A stretch of DNA of 64,000 nt from Eutreptiella sp. 'Long Island Sound 2002'. Lineage: Eukaryota; Euglenozoa; Euglenophyceae; Eutreptiales; Eutreptiaceae. The DNA is taken from NCBI GenBank assembly GCA_964036045.1, contig OZ038397.1:24205342-24269341 (forward strand), given 5' to 3'. A program made the position numbers and the translations under genes. How positions within the stretch are numbered: position 1 is the stretch's first letter; every line of letters starts with the position of its first letter. Positions 9,571 to 20,223 of the stretch are shown here, piece by piece. The notes beneath the pieces were generated by a model, which saw nothing but the letters and a program-made list of their open reading frames with translations, did no database searches and was not told the DNA's origin.

Positions 9571-12500
9571 ATGCCATCACCCACTTGTGTCGCAGACAGC
9601 TACTTCAGAGAGGTTCCCTTCAAAGAGATTGAACCAACGCGGTATGGCCACAATCCATGGCAGCAAAACGAACACGTCCCCAACATCCAAAACTTGCGTA
9701 TGCTCAATGACGCCCGCCTGAACAACAATACTAATGTGATCCCAGTGTTACCCAAACACTGCGACCGCTTGGTCAGAAAGGAGATCTACATAGAGAATCT
9801 GGTCCCAGGTGATGAAGCGATGAGTCACCCAGAGGTTTGGGGCAAGAGCTTGGAGCTAATGACAACCGAAGCAGCCGAAAACAGTATGCACCTTTCGCGG
9901 TTCACATACGATGTGTCCTATATGCCATCGTGCAAGCTTGCAGTGAAGGACCTCCAGCCGCCTTTGTACGCCACAATGTCAGTGCAATGCTTGCCAGAGC
10001 GCATACGTTGCGCCTTGTATTCTGGCTACAATGAGTACCACATCCCTCATGTGCGCTTGAGAGCGCTTTTGGGTATCCTGGTCTTAGTGAATGATTGGAA
10101 GGATGTCTCCCAAGTGAGGGATCGCTTCCCTACTCTGATGCAGTGGTTTGAAGATCCCAACAAATTCATCGATATGGTCATGCACGATCTCAGGCCAATT
10201 ACGGATGAGTGGAAGGGAAGAAGAGACTTTGAGAAGCTCGCGAAACACCTGAAACCACTGTGGATGATCACCGAGGAAGAAGCATTATGTCCCGGATCAT
10301 GTTTTGACGTGACAGAACCGTTTGTGCAAAGGTACTTAGAATCCTTGCTGTACAAGCCTTCTCAGTGCACAAAGCATGGGATGACAGAAATTGGCGTATT
10401 CACGGACATCATCCGTGAATCACACACAGCATTTGATGATATCCAGGCATGGACCACAGGGAGGCCTGATCACTGGATTTCCCAGGTACTGGAAAGAGCG
10501 AAGGTAGAAATTCAGAAGGTGGAGAAATCACTGGACAGAAAATCGGTTGCCCATCATCCAATGTACGAACAACCAATAGTCAAGGCAGGAGGGCCCGCAT
10601 TTACACCATGGAAAAATTTGAACGGGACTTTCTTCGCCATCCTGTTGATGGCTGTGGAGCAAACCGCAACGCTCTGGCTGCATTCATTCTTCACAGCAGG
10701 GTTGAGACACTACAATGGCAAGAATATGATGCAACCGGTGCCATTTGGAATGCCGTTGCCTGAGCGGAGGACTTCTGACCTTCTGGTACACCAATGATCG
10801 GTCGACTCTCACTGAGGTTGCGGCTGCGTTCCTGGAATTCAAGGCGTCGAATGTAGGGGAGATCAAGTTTGATCTGCTGGCTAGGGTCCAGCCTTGGTCG
10901 GTGGAGTGTCGAGAGTTACCAGCAAATGACATCTTATCAAAACTCCCAGCCATCAGCCCCCCAAAGCCACCAACGACGCAAACTAGTGGGCAGCCCTGCA
11001 GTGGCTGGAACACGTACAAACAGCGACACGATCTGGTTTACGAAATGTGGTGGGAGAAGATGGACGATAGAGAGAGATTCGAGTGGAACCCAACAGAAGA
11101 ACGTTTGGTCGAAATCACGTGGCCGGAGTTCTTCCGCAAGTTTTGTAAGGACAACCTTCGTTTCAGTGAGCTAGCCATGGAAGAACTGGATGAACACATG
11201 GAACGTGACAAAGCAGACGGGCCTGCTGAGGCAGAACCTCTCGCATGCCCCGCTGAAGTGCGAGAGGCTGGCGGCTCTATCAGTGTGGACGAGCTGTTGC
11301 CGGCTAACGAAATGGCGTATTGCTTTCAATACTCGATAGGTCGCATTGGGTCACAGTATCTGTGCCTGATGAAAAACGGAGCACACGAGCTCATGACACC
11401 GGAAAAATTCCGGTCCACGTATGGCCACTTTGCCTGCCGTGTGTACTACGACACCAGGAATAAATGGGACGTGCGAAGGTTCATCGATGTATGGACTTCC
11501 CACAAACATGGCCTCGAACTTGGAGAAGGATTTGCACCAAGGCGGATCAAACTGGCCCCTGTTTGGCCTACCAGAGTCAACCCTCGCAGACGCAGACTTG
11601 CACCACCAACGGACAACGGGGCAAGCTGGACCTTCAATCCTATCCGTGAATTGGCAGCGGCATACCTGTCACCTTGCGCCGAGTTACAACGAATGACGTT
11701 TGCACAGCTCGACGGGCTGGAGGAGGCACAGTTTTTCAGAACATTTACCCAGAAGCTTCTCAAAGAGGAACCGATGCACGATTACCTGTTAAAATGGATT
11801 GCGCATATGATACAATGCCCCGGCAAACTACCGAGAACATACCTGTTCCTCCAAAGTGACGCGCATGGGGTGGGGAAAAACACAGTCACAGACATTGTGG
11901 GTTGTCTACTAGGTCCGCAATACACGTGGACAACTGATAGACACAAGAAGGCATTAGCAAGCGGCGGCGAAACGGAAGGTAGAGACAGACTGCTACTCGT
12001 ACTGGACGAAGCCCAACCAGGCGACATTCCAGCGGGTCAATTGAACAACGCGGTGACAGCGGGTCGCATTCCACTCAGGAAGCTGTACGAAAACACCATT
12101 GACATCCAGAATGTGCTGAGGATCGTCATTACCACGAATTTTCTCGCCAGCAGTGTGGCCGTGGAAGGGGACCGCCGAATGGTACTACTCGCCTGCACGG
12201 ACCACTGGCACAGGCTGGAGAACAAAGAAAATCATGATTGGTCCATCAATGAACTCACTCGTCTATTCGGTATTGATGGAGAGTTTGCTGTTGGGCACTT
12301 TCGTGAACGAGCCATGTGCATTCTCTACCATTGGTTTCTGCGAATGGATATTACCGACTTCAAACCTGCCGACATTCCACAAACTCCACTCACAAAGGAA
12401 GTGAAACAATTGCACAACAGTCCAGTCTGGGAATTTGCCAAGACTCTGCGTCACACAAGATACAGGGTTTACTCCGAAGACTCCAGCAAAGCATGCGACA

Positions 12501-12772
12501 TTCGAGAGCAGACATTGGATGATGCAAAACGGTCCAGGTATGAGATAAGGATAAAGGATCTCTATGATGCATATGAATATTACGCCAGCAAATACCTTTC
12601 GGTCGAGGAGGGAAGGAAGCTGGGCATAAAGCGTTTCCGTGACCAGATGTTCAGCAACCGGAATTCTCCACTCAACAAAATGTCAGGAGTCTTCACTGTC
12701 AAGGGGCCCTTGAATGCACACGACACAGTTGTAGAGATCCATCCATCCGGAGAAGGCTACATAGGGGACTGA
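9571..12772 (+). pseudogene. Helicase A, SF3-like / D5-DUF5906-type, frameshifted (unit 1)
   Basis: Predicted replication-type DNA helicase. From ATG 9571 the frame runs to about codon 396, where an extra C at 10759-10760 (ttgcctgagc against ttgctgagc in units 2 and 3) shifts it; coding resumes in the next frame to 12772. In whole-gene numbering Walker A HGVGKN is at about 765-770, Walker B LLVLDEAQ at about 808-815, sensor RIVITTNF at about 850-857, and an EGDRRM arginine-finger candidate at about 865-870. The N-terminal 750 residues have no recognised domain but align along their length with helicase B, for example PGSCFDV against PGSAFEL and PAFTPWKN against AAFSPWNN. Exact extra C could be a sequencing error. 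Upstream lies the TTTGGCGC array, a possible promoter. Confidence 0.8.
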
Positions 12773-13248
12773 TTCAAACTCAGACTCAATTCGTGTGCTT
12801 TGTCGGATGGAGCACCGCTGGTTGCCCGCTCCCGTGTATTCTCTAGGTTGTGGGCAACATGTGTTGCGCTGTTGGAGGAGCGAATTTTTCTATCAATTGC
12901 AGCATTGTGTGCCTCCTGCCAGTCGAGGAACGATGATACTTGCTCAAACAATGTCCTTTTTGGGCGACGACCTGGCATCTGTTTTTTATTTTCAATGTTT
13001 GTCGTGCTAAGGCTGTGCGTATGGGTGGCATCCGGCATCCGGCTCTGGTGGTTTTCCAGTCCGTAGATATACGCAAATTGGTGGTCAACACGAGCCGCGA
13101 GCAATGCGTGCGCAACAGCATTACGCTTTGCGCAGCAGTGCGCACCACACTCCGTCCGGGGTTTGCATGCTGCAATCCGCTGGCGTTTGCGCGCGACCTT
13201 GTTATTCCAGCCGGTATCATAGGTGTACGCAGTCCGTGACAAATGCAC
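12757..13248 (-). CDS. Doubtful 163-aa ORF overlapping the helicase A 3' end (unit 1)
   Basis: Open minus-strand frame, rich in Arg, His and Cys, with a CGAHCCAKRNAVAHALLAAR stretch. It overlaps the last 16 bp of helicase A tail to tail. The listed start is GTG and the frame stays open about 40 codons further upstream without an ATG, so it may be an exon, a remnant or chance. It is retained in all three units, with amino-acid changes clustered around residues 76-93. No family is recognised. Confidence 0.3.
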   Translation of the reverse strand: MHLSRTAYTYDTGWNNKVARKRQRIAACKPRTECGAHCCAKRNAVAHALLAARVDHQFAYIYGLENHQSRMPDATHTHSLSTTNIENKKQMPGRRPKRTLFEQVSSFLDWQEAHNAAIDRKIRSSNSATHVAHNLENTRERATSGAPSDKAHELSLSLNQSPM

Positions 13249-13249
13249 T

Positions 13250-13785
13250 CTAGGACAGCGATGACCAGCAGCACCGAGACGACGTGGCCAGTGACAGTGC
13301 CGGTGAAGGGTCAGCCGCTGGCAGCGTTGAAGTGGAGGTATAAGATGTCGTCAGCAATGGCAGCGGGCATCGGCGGCTTCATGACCCCTGTTTGGGTGTT
13401 GCACAGGTCGAGGTCCTTGCCGGCAGCGGCGAGTAGCTTTGTGTAGCCTTGTGTAGCTCACACGCCACCATTGGGGCGAGGCCGCCGTGGACCTTCAGGG
13501 GCTCCGATTGGATCTCCATTACTTGGTAGAGGTACGAGTCCCTGTTACTGTTGAAATGTGGCACTCGGGCACGAAGGTGAAGGAGTGGAACACCTGAGGG
13601 CACGATGGGAAGGGCATGACCGGAGTGGTGATTTTGTGTAGGGCAAGGCTGCAAACAACACTGAACCCCGAGACCCCAGGAAGCGACATGGCCAGCCGTG
13701 CGACACACACCGCACCCCCCTGCTGTTTTGGTGTTCGCCAACCAGGAGGGGAGGCGGGCTGGACGACACGACAACACGACACCAA
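13250..13785. other. Unique spacer, no gene supported
   Basis: Between the 163-aa ORF and the 31-bp satellite. Short frames on both strands (67-143 codons) overlap one another, and none has a recognisable family or a dominant reading. The sequence is unique and well conserved between the units. I see no RNA gene. Confidence 0.5.
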
Positions 13786-14565
13786 CCCAAAATAGGCAGC
13801 TTGTGGTCAAGTTAGAATCAAATTAGGCAGCTTGTGGTCAAGATGGAATCAAAATCGAAAGCTTGTGGCTAATGTGCAGTGACTCTAGGGAGCTTGTGGT
13901 TAAGATGGAATCAAAAGGGGCAGCTTGTGGTCAAGATAGAATCAAAATGGAAAGCTTTTGGCTAATGTGCAATGACTCTAGTGAGCTTGTGGTCAAGATA
14001 GAATCAAAATAGAGAGCTTGTGGTCAAGTTAGAATCAAAATAGGCAGCTTGTGGTCAAGTTAGAATCAAAATAGGCAGCTTGTGGTCAAGATGAAATCAA
14101 AATAGGCCGCTTGTGGTCAAGATAGAATCAAAATAGAGAGCTTGTGGTCATATTAGAATCAAAATAGGCAGCTTGTGGTCAAGATGAAATCAAAATAGGC
14201 CGCTTGTGGTCAAGTTACAATCAAAATAGGCAGCTTGTGGTCAAGTTACAATCAAAATAGGCAGCTTGTGGTCAAGTTAGAATCGAAATAGGCAGCTTGT
14301 GGTCAAATTACAATCAAAATAGGCAGCTTGTGGTCAAGTTAGAATCAAAATAGAGAGCTTGTGGTCAAGATGGAATCAAAATAGAGAGCTTGTGGTCAAG
14401 ATAGAATCAAAATAGAAAGCGTGTGGCTCATGTGCAATGACTCTAGGAAGGTTGTGGTTGAGATGGAATCAAAACATGAAGCTTGTGGTAATTGTTGAAT
14501 GACTCTAGGGAGCTCCTGGTCAAGATAGAATCAAAATAGAAAGCTTGTGGTTAATGTAGACTCAT
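13786..14565. repeat. 31-bp satellite (gcttgtggtcaag family)
   Basis: About 24 imperfect tandem units. The core is gcttgtggtcaag, then t/a-tagaatcaaaatag and a short variable end. Each unit holds a dyad CTTG-tggt-CAAG. A variant unit with aatgtgcaatgactctagg is interspersed. No coding potential. Unit 3 has exactly one unit (31 bp) fewer. Confidence 0.9.
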
Positions 14566-15065
14566 CTGACTTGCGTGCAGATCGTGGATGGCGAAGGCTG
14601 AGTCAGAATGCTGGGTGCAGGCAGAGGCTCGGTCGGCATGCGAAGTGCAGTTGCGTGCAGATCGTGGATGGCGAAGGTTGAATCAAAATGCTGGGCGCAG
14701 ACAGAGGCTGGGTCAGAATGCTGGGCGCAATGGAGGCTGAGTCAGCATGCTGGGCGCAATGGAGGTTGAGTCAGCATGCTGGGCGCAGATGGAGGCTGAG
14801 TCAGCATGCTGGGCGCAGATGGAGGCTGAGTCAGCATGCTGGGCGCAGATGGAGGATGAGTCAGCATGCGAAGTGCAGTTGCGTGCAGATCGTGGATGGC
14901 GAAGGTTGAATCAGAATGCTGGGCGCAGACAGAGGCTGGGTCAGAATGCTGGGCGCAGACAGAGGCTGGGTCAGAATGCCGGGCGCAGATGGAGGCTGAG
15001 TAAGCATGCGAGGTGCAGTTGCGTGCAGATCGTGGATGGCGAAGGTTGGGTCAGAATGCCGTATT
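14566..15065. repeat. About 30-bp satellite (gtcagcatgctgggcgcag family)
   Basis: Tandem units around gagtcagcatgctgggcgca or gggtcagaatgctgggcgca, broken by a longer module ttgcgtgcagatcgtggatg at about 14573, 14650, 14879 and 15018. Many units contain the perfect 10-bp palindrome CAGCATGCTG. The 110-codon frame here is a repeat translation. Confidence 0.88.
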
Positions 15066-15633
15066 GTGGGGTAAGATAGTTCAACAGACACATGAAATTC
15101 TGATTTCCCATATCAAAAATCGGTACGAAATCACCTTTCCTATGTCAGAGGAACTTTCTGTAGCTCAGAACAAACAAAAATTCAAGCAGAAATACAGCTG
15201 GGTAGGATCTGCCCTGATACCCCCAAAAATGACCCAAAATGACTCCGAAAACAAAAACTAGTGTAATATATCATTTTGTGCGGAATTTGATGGGGAATCC
15301 AAATATTTTGGAGAACTCGGTTACTTCTGCATCATATTTGAGGTATTCAGTGATTACTGCCCTCCTCCGTGTATGTATACAATATGCAGGTGCTGCATGC
15401 CCAAATGGAATGCATATGTACTAAACGTACATGTGTGTAGGGGGGGGGGGGCTGGCATGATGTCCCCCTTTGGCATCGGGGGGGGTGGTATGATCAGAAG
15501 GCAAAAAAGCCTCATTGCATTGGGCAATGTTCCAAGCCAACCTTACACATGGTAACCAATGGGAACTGCAAAGGCCACAGAATCATTTGCTGGCAGATAG
15601 CAACCCCAAACAAAGAAGAATCTCCGTATACAA
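15066..15633. other. Unique AT-richer spacer before the 32-bp array
   Basis: No gene supported. It contains a G-run at 15441-15450 and, at 15456-15490, catgatgtccccctttggcat followed by another G-run. The 12-mer catgatgtcccc matches the 32-bp unit in inverted orientation, like an isolated reversed half-unit. A 4-bp aaac indel near 15170 separates unit 1 from units 2 and 3. Confidence 0.6.
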
Positions 15634-18600
15634 CATTTGGAAACATCATGTCCCTCCCATCATCCCATTTGGGGACATCATGTCCCTCCCATCATCCCAT
15701 TTGGGGACATCATATCCCTCCAATCATTCCATTTGGGGACATCATGTCCCTCCCATCATCCCATTTGGGGACATCATGTCCCTCCCATCATCCCATTTGG
15801 GGACATTATGTCCCTCCCATCATTCCATTTGGAAACATCATGTCCCTCCCATCATCCCATTTGGGGACATCATGTCCCTCCCATCATCCCATTTGGGGAC
15901 ATCATGTCCCTCCCATCATTCCATTTGGGGACATCATGTCCCTCCCATCATCCCATTTGGGGACATCATGTCCCTCCCATCATCCCATTTGGGGACATCA
16001 TGTCCCTCCCATCATCCCATTTGGGGACATCATATCCCTCCCATCATTCCATTTGGGGACATCATGTCCCTCCCATCATTCCATTTGGGGACATCATGTC
16101 CCTCCCATCATCCCATTTGGGGACATCATGTCCCTCCCATCATCCCATTTGGGGACATCATGTCCCTCCCATCATTCCATTTGGAAACATCATGTCCCTC
16201 CCATCATCCCATTTGGAAACATCATGTCCCTCCCATCATCCCATTTGGGGACACAATGTCCCTCCCATCATCCCATTTGGGGACATCATGTCCCTCCCAT
16301 CATTCCATTTGGAAACATCATGTTCCTCCCATCATTTTATTTGGGGACATCATGTCCCTCCCATCATCCCATTTGGGGACATCATGTCCCTCCCATCATC
16401 CCATTTGGGGACATCATGTCCCTCCCATCATCCCATTTGGGGACATCATGTCCCTCCCATCATTCCATTTGGGGACATCATGTCCCTCCCATCATCCCAT
16501 TTGGGGACATCATGTCCCTCCCATCATCCCATTTGGGGACATTATGTCCCTCCCATCATTCCATTTGGAAACATCATGTCCCTCCCATCATCCCATTTGG
16601 GGACATCATGTCCCTCCCATCATCCCATTTGGGGACATCATGTCCCTCCCATCATTCCATTCGGGGACATCATGTCCCTCCCATCATCCCATTTGGGGAC
16701 ATCATGTCCCTCCCATCATCCCATTTGGGGACATCATGTCCCTCCCATCATCCCATTTGGGGACATCATATCCCTCCCATCATTCCATTTGGGGACATCA
16801 TGTCCCTCCCATCATTCCGTTTGGGGACATCATGTCCCTCCCATCATCCCATTTGGGGACATCATGTCCCTCCCATCATCCCATTTGGGGACATCATGTC
16901 CCTCCCATCATTCCATTTGGAAACATCATGTCCCTCCCATCATCCCATTTGGAAACATCATGTCCCTCCCATCATCCCATTTGGGGACACAATGTCCCTC
17001 CCATCATCCCATTTGGGGACATCATGTCCCTCCCATCATTCCATTTGGAAACATCATGTTCCTCCCATCATTTTATTTGGGGACATCATGTCCCTCCCAT
17101 CATCCCATTTGGGGACATCATGTCCCTCCCATCATTTCATTTGGGGACATCATGCCCCTCCCACCATCCGATTTGAGGACATCATGTCCCTCCCATCATC
17201 CCATTTGGGGACATCATGTCCCTCCCATCATCCCATTTGGGGACATCATGTCCCTCCCAACATCCCATTTGGGGACATCATGTCCCTCCCATCATCCCAT
17301 TTGGGGACATCATGTCCCTCCCATCATCCCATTTGGGGACATCATATCCCTCCCATCATTCCATTTGGGGACATCATGTCCCTCCCATCATTCCATTTGG
17401 GGACATCATGTCCCTCCCATCATCCCATTTGGGGACATCATGTCCCTCCCATCATCCCATTTGGGGACATCATGTCCCTCCCATCATTCCATTTGGAAAC
17501 ATCATGTCCCTCCCATCATTCCATTTGGGGACATCATGTCCCTCCCATCATCCCATTTGGGGACATCATGTCCCTCCCATCATCCCATTTGGGGACATCA
17601 TGTCCCTCCCATCATTCCATTTGGAAACATCATGTCCCTCCCATCATTCCATTTGGGGACATCATGCCCCTCCCATCATCCCATTTGGGGACATCATGTC
17701 CCTCCCATCATCCCATTTGGGGACATCATGTCCCTCCCATCATTCCATTTGGAAACATCATGTCCCTCCCAACATCCCATTTGGGGACATCATGTCCCTC
17801 CCATCATCCCATTTGGGCACATCATGTCCCTCCCATCATCCCATTTGGGGACATCATATCCCTCCCATCATTCCATTTGGGGACATCATGTCCCTCCCAT
17901 CATTCCATTTGGGGACATCATGTCCCTCCCATCATCCGATTTGGGGACATCATGTCCCTCCCATCATCCCATTTGGGGACATCATGTCCCTCCCATCATC
18001 CCATTTGGGGACATCATGTCCCTCCCATCATTCCATTTGGGGACATCATGTCCCTCCCATCATTCCATTTGGGGACATCATGTCCCTCCCATCATCCCAT
18101 TTGGGGACATCATGTCCCTCCCATCATCCCATTTGGGGACATCATGTCCCTCCCATCATTCCATTTGGGGACATCATGTCCCTCCCATCATTCCATTTGG
18201 AAACATCATGTCCCTCCCATCATCCCATTTGGGGACATCATGTCCCTCCCATCATCCCATTTGGGGACATCATGTCCCTCCCATCATTCCATTTGGGGAC
18301 ATCATGTCCCTCCCATCATCCCATTTGGGGACATCATGTCCCTCCCATCATCCCATTTGGGGACATCATGTCCCTCCCATCATCCCATTTGGGGACATCA
18401 TGTCCCTCCCATTATTCCATTTGGGGACATCATGTCCCTCCCATCATCCCATTTGGGGACATCATGTCCCTCCCATCATCCCATTTGGGGACATCATGTC
18501 CCTCCCATCATCCCATTTGGGGACATCATATCCCTCCCATCATTCCATTTGGGGACATCATGTCCCTCCCATCATTCCATTTGGGGACATCATGTCCCTC

Positions 18601-18763
18601 CCATCATCCCATTTGGGGACATCATGTCCCTCCCATCATCCCATTTGGGGACATCATGTCCCTCCCATCATCCCATTTGGGGACATCATGTCCCTCCCAT
18701 CATTTCATTTGGGGACATCATGCCCCTCCCACCATCCGATTTGGGGACATCATGTCCCTCCCC
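15634..18763. repeat. 32-bp palindromic satellite, about 98 units (unit 1)
   Basis: Consensus period 32 bp: tccctcccatcatcccat then ttggggacatcatg. Each unit carries GGGACATCATGTCCC, a hairpin-capable dyad with 7-bp arms and a 1-nt centre. Frequent variants are cattcc for catccc, ggaaac for ggggac (which weakens one arm), and catatcc. Because 32 is not a multiple of 3 and the unit lacks stops, all three forward frames stay open as the same 32-residue peptide in shifted phase, giving ORFs of up to 1,081 codons that should not be called genes. This copy has exactly 22 units (704 bp) more than unit 2. Confidence 0.95.
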
Positions 18764-18960
18764 CACAGAGACAACCACATATCTGTGATGCACAAATCAA
18801 ACAAGACAACCATTGCCATTCCGGTAATTGCCTAGGTTTTGCAGTTCCATTGTGCGGACTCCAGACTCTGTGTTCCTGCTGAGATGACCAAGACTCAAAT
18901 TGCCGCACCTACAAAACGGCACATTCAGCATAACGGCCCGCTGCTATCTGTGATGCACAA

Positions 18961-19350
18961 ATCAACAACCTCTGCACCTCATCACACCTAACTGTACGGT
19001 GCCTTTACGAGGAGCCCAGGCACGTGGCAAACGCGACCCGTTTAATCATGACATCCAATTTCCGGCCAGAGCAGGGGTGCAAAGGCAATCAAATCCTACA
19101 CGTGGAGTGTGACTGCCACTGGAGCGCCTTTGTGGACCATGTACGCAACGCCCGATTCGTCACAGAGCTTCTAGACACGTTTGGAGTCAAAGGCAGATTC
19201 AGCAAACACGACGGAGAGCACAACCGTGGCAACATGGCATGGATCGGCCAGTACTTCCTGACTATGGACATCGGAGGCTTCGATGCAACACAGGAAATGC
19301 CACTCAATGTCAGTGTCAAGAACGCTGGGCATGTCATCCCTCACCATTAG
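18961..19350 (+). pseudogene. Helicase remnant D (C-terminal fragment, unit 1)
   Basis: Open frame aligning with helicase B from about residue 823: INNLCTSSHLTVRCLY for LNNVVTSPLVPLRVLY, then LIMTSNF for IVMTTNF, CHWS for NHWH, FG..GRFSK...EHNRGN, and YFLTMDI. It stops at 19350. Walker A and B are missing. The frame has no ATG near its left edge (GTG at 19024). It is most similar to remnant C, and both share 3'-flanking sequence. Just upstream, ctgtgatgcacaaatcaa occurs twice (about 18782 and 18948), a short duplication at the satellite junction. Confidence 0.75.
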
Positions 19351-20223
19351 TGTGTGCTTACCAACATTCTTTGCAGCAGGTACATGTTTCTCACCTGCAT
19401 GGTCATAAAACAAATATTGCACCATCATCACAGGTGGTGCTTCATCGGGCAGCGGCTGATGGAGGTCCACACAAGGCTATGGATAGCATCATCAGAGCTG
19501 AAACCTGGCAGGATGCACCCCCCTACTACTGAAAGAGTAGCGGTGGCATTGGCTTAAAGTACAAGACGTGGCAACAACCAAACCGATAGCGTGGGGACCC
19601 TCAGGGGGCATCGCACTGGCAAGGCAACCTTGTGGTATTTTTCAGGTCGCACCGAAGGTTGGCATCCCTGGAATGAACTGAATGGGCAACACTGAACCCA
19701 AAACCAGGCAGGATGCAGCCCCCATCACCTTATCAGGACAAAAACGGATTCTTTTCTGTGTACTGGTCCAGCCACCACAACAACAACACGACTGCATAGG
19801 GACAGGGGTATCCAACCTGTCTCATCTCACAGGTGTGACTGCGTTGCGTCACTGTGCAGCGGAACAAATGGGATGGGAATCCCAGTACAAACCGTCAGAT
19901 GCTGTGAATAGAGGGGGGGGGGGGGTTGCTCTTGTTGTTTTCAAACAAAGGAAATGGAGCTCTACAGACGGCAAAGGACCGAATGAATGCCCTAACAGTA
20001 CCGGTGGCATTGGCTTAAAGTACAAAACGTAGCAACAACCAAACCGATACTGTGGGGACCCTAGATGGTTGGTTTCGATTTTTCCTCAGCATTGGCCCGA
20101 GCGTGGAGCCTCCAGACACCATGAAACCGAAGGCCTGAACAACAGTCTCTCCAAAGTCCATGCATTGTGTCTTCTCGGCTAGTGCAGATGTGGAGGTCCA
20201 GAGGTGCCTGTGAACACCAGAAA
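19351..20223. other. Non-coding flank with roughly 65-bp direct repeats
   Basis: No gene supported. A segment ggtggcattggcttaaagta through accaaaccgata and gtggggaccct occurs at about 19541-19605 and again at about 20003-20065. ggcaggatgca-ccccc words occur at 19508 and 19709. Parts resemble 2790-2935 downstream of remnant C. A G-run lies at 19912-19925. Confidence 0.6.

Noticed and set aside
15634-18763. CRISPR array
   Set aside because: The 32-bp repeats are contiguous with no unique spacers, no cas genes are present and the context is eukaryotic.
15549-18882. Three overlapping ORFs of 539-1,081 codons in the 32-bp array
   Set aside because: All three forward frames read the same 32-residue peptide in shifted phase because the 32-bp unit has no stop codon. 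They are products of the satellite, not genes.
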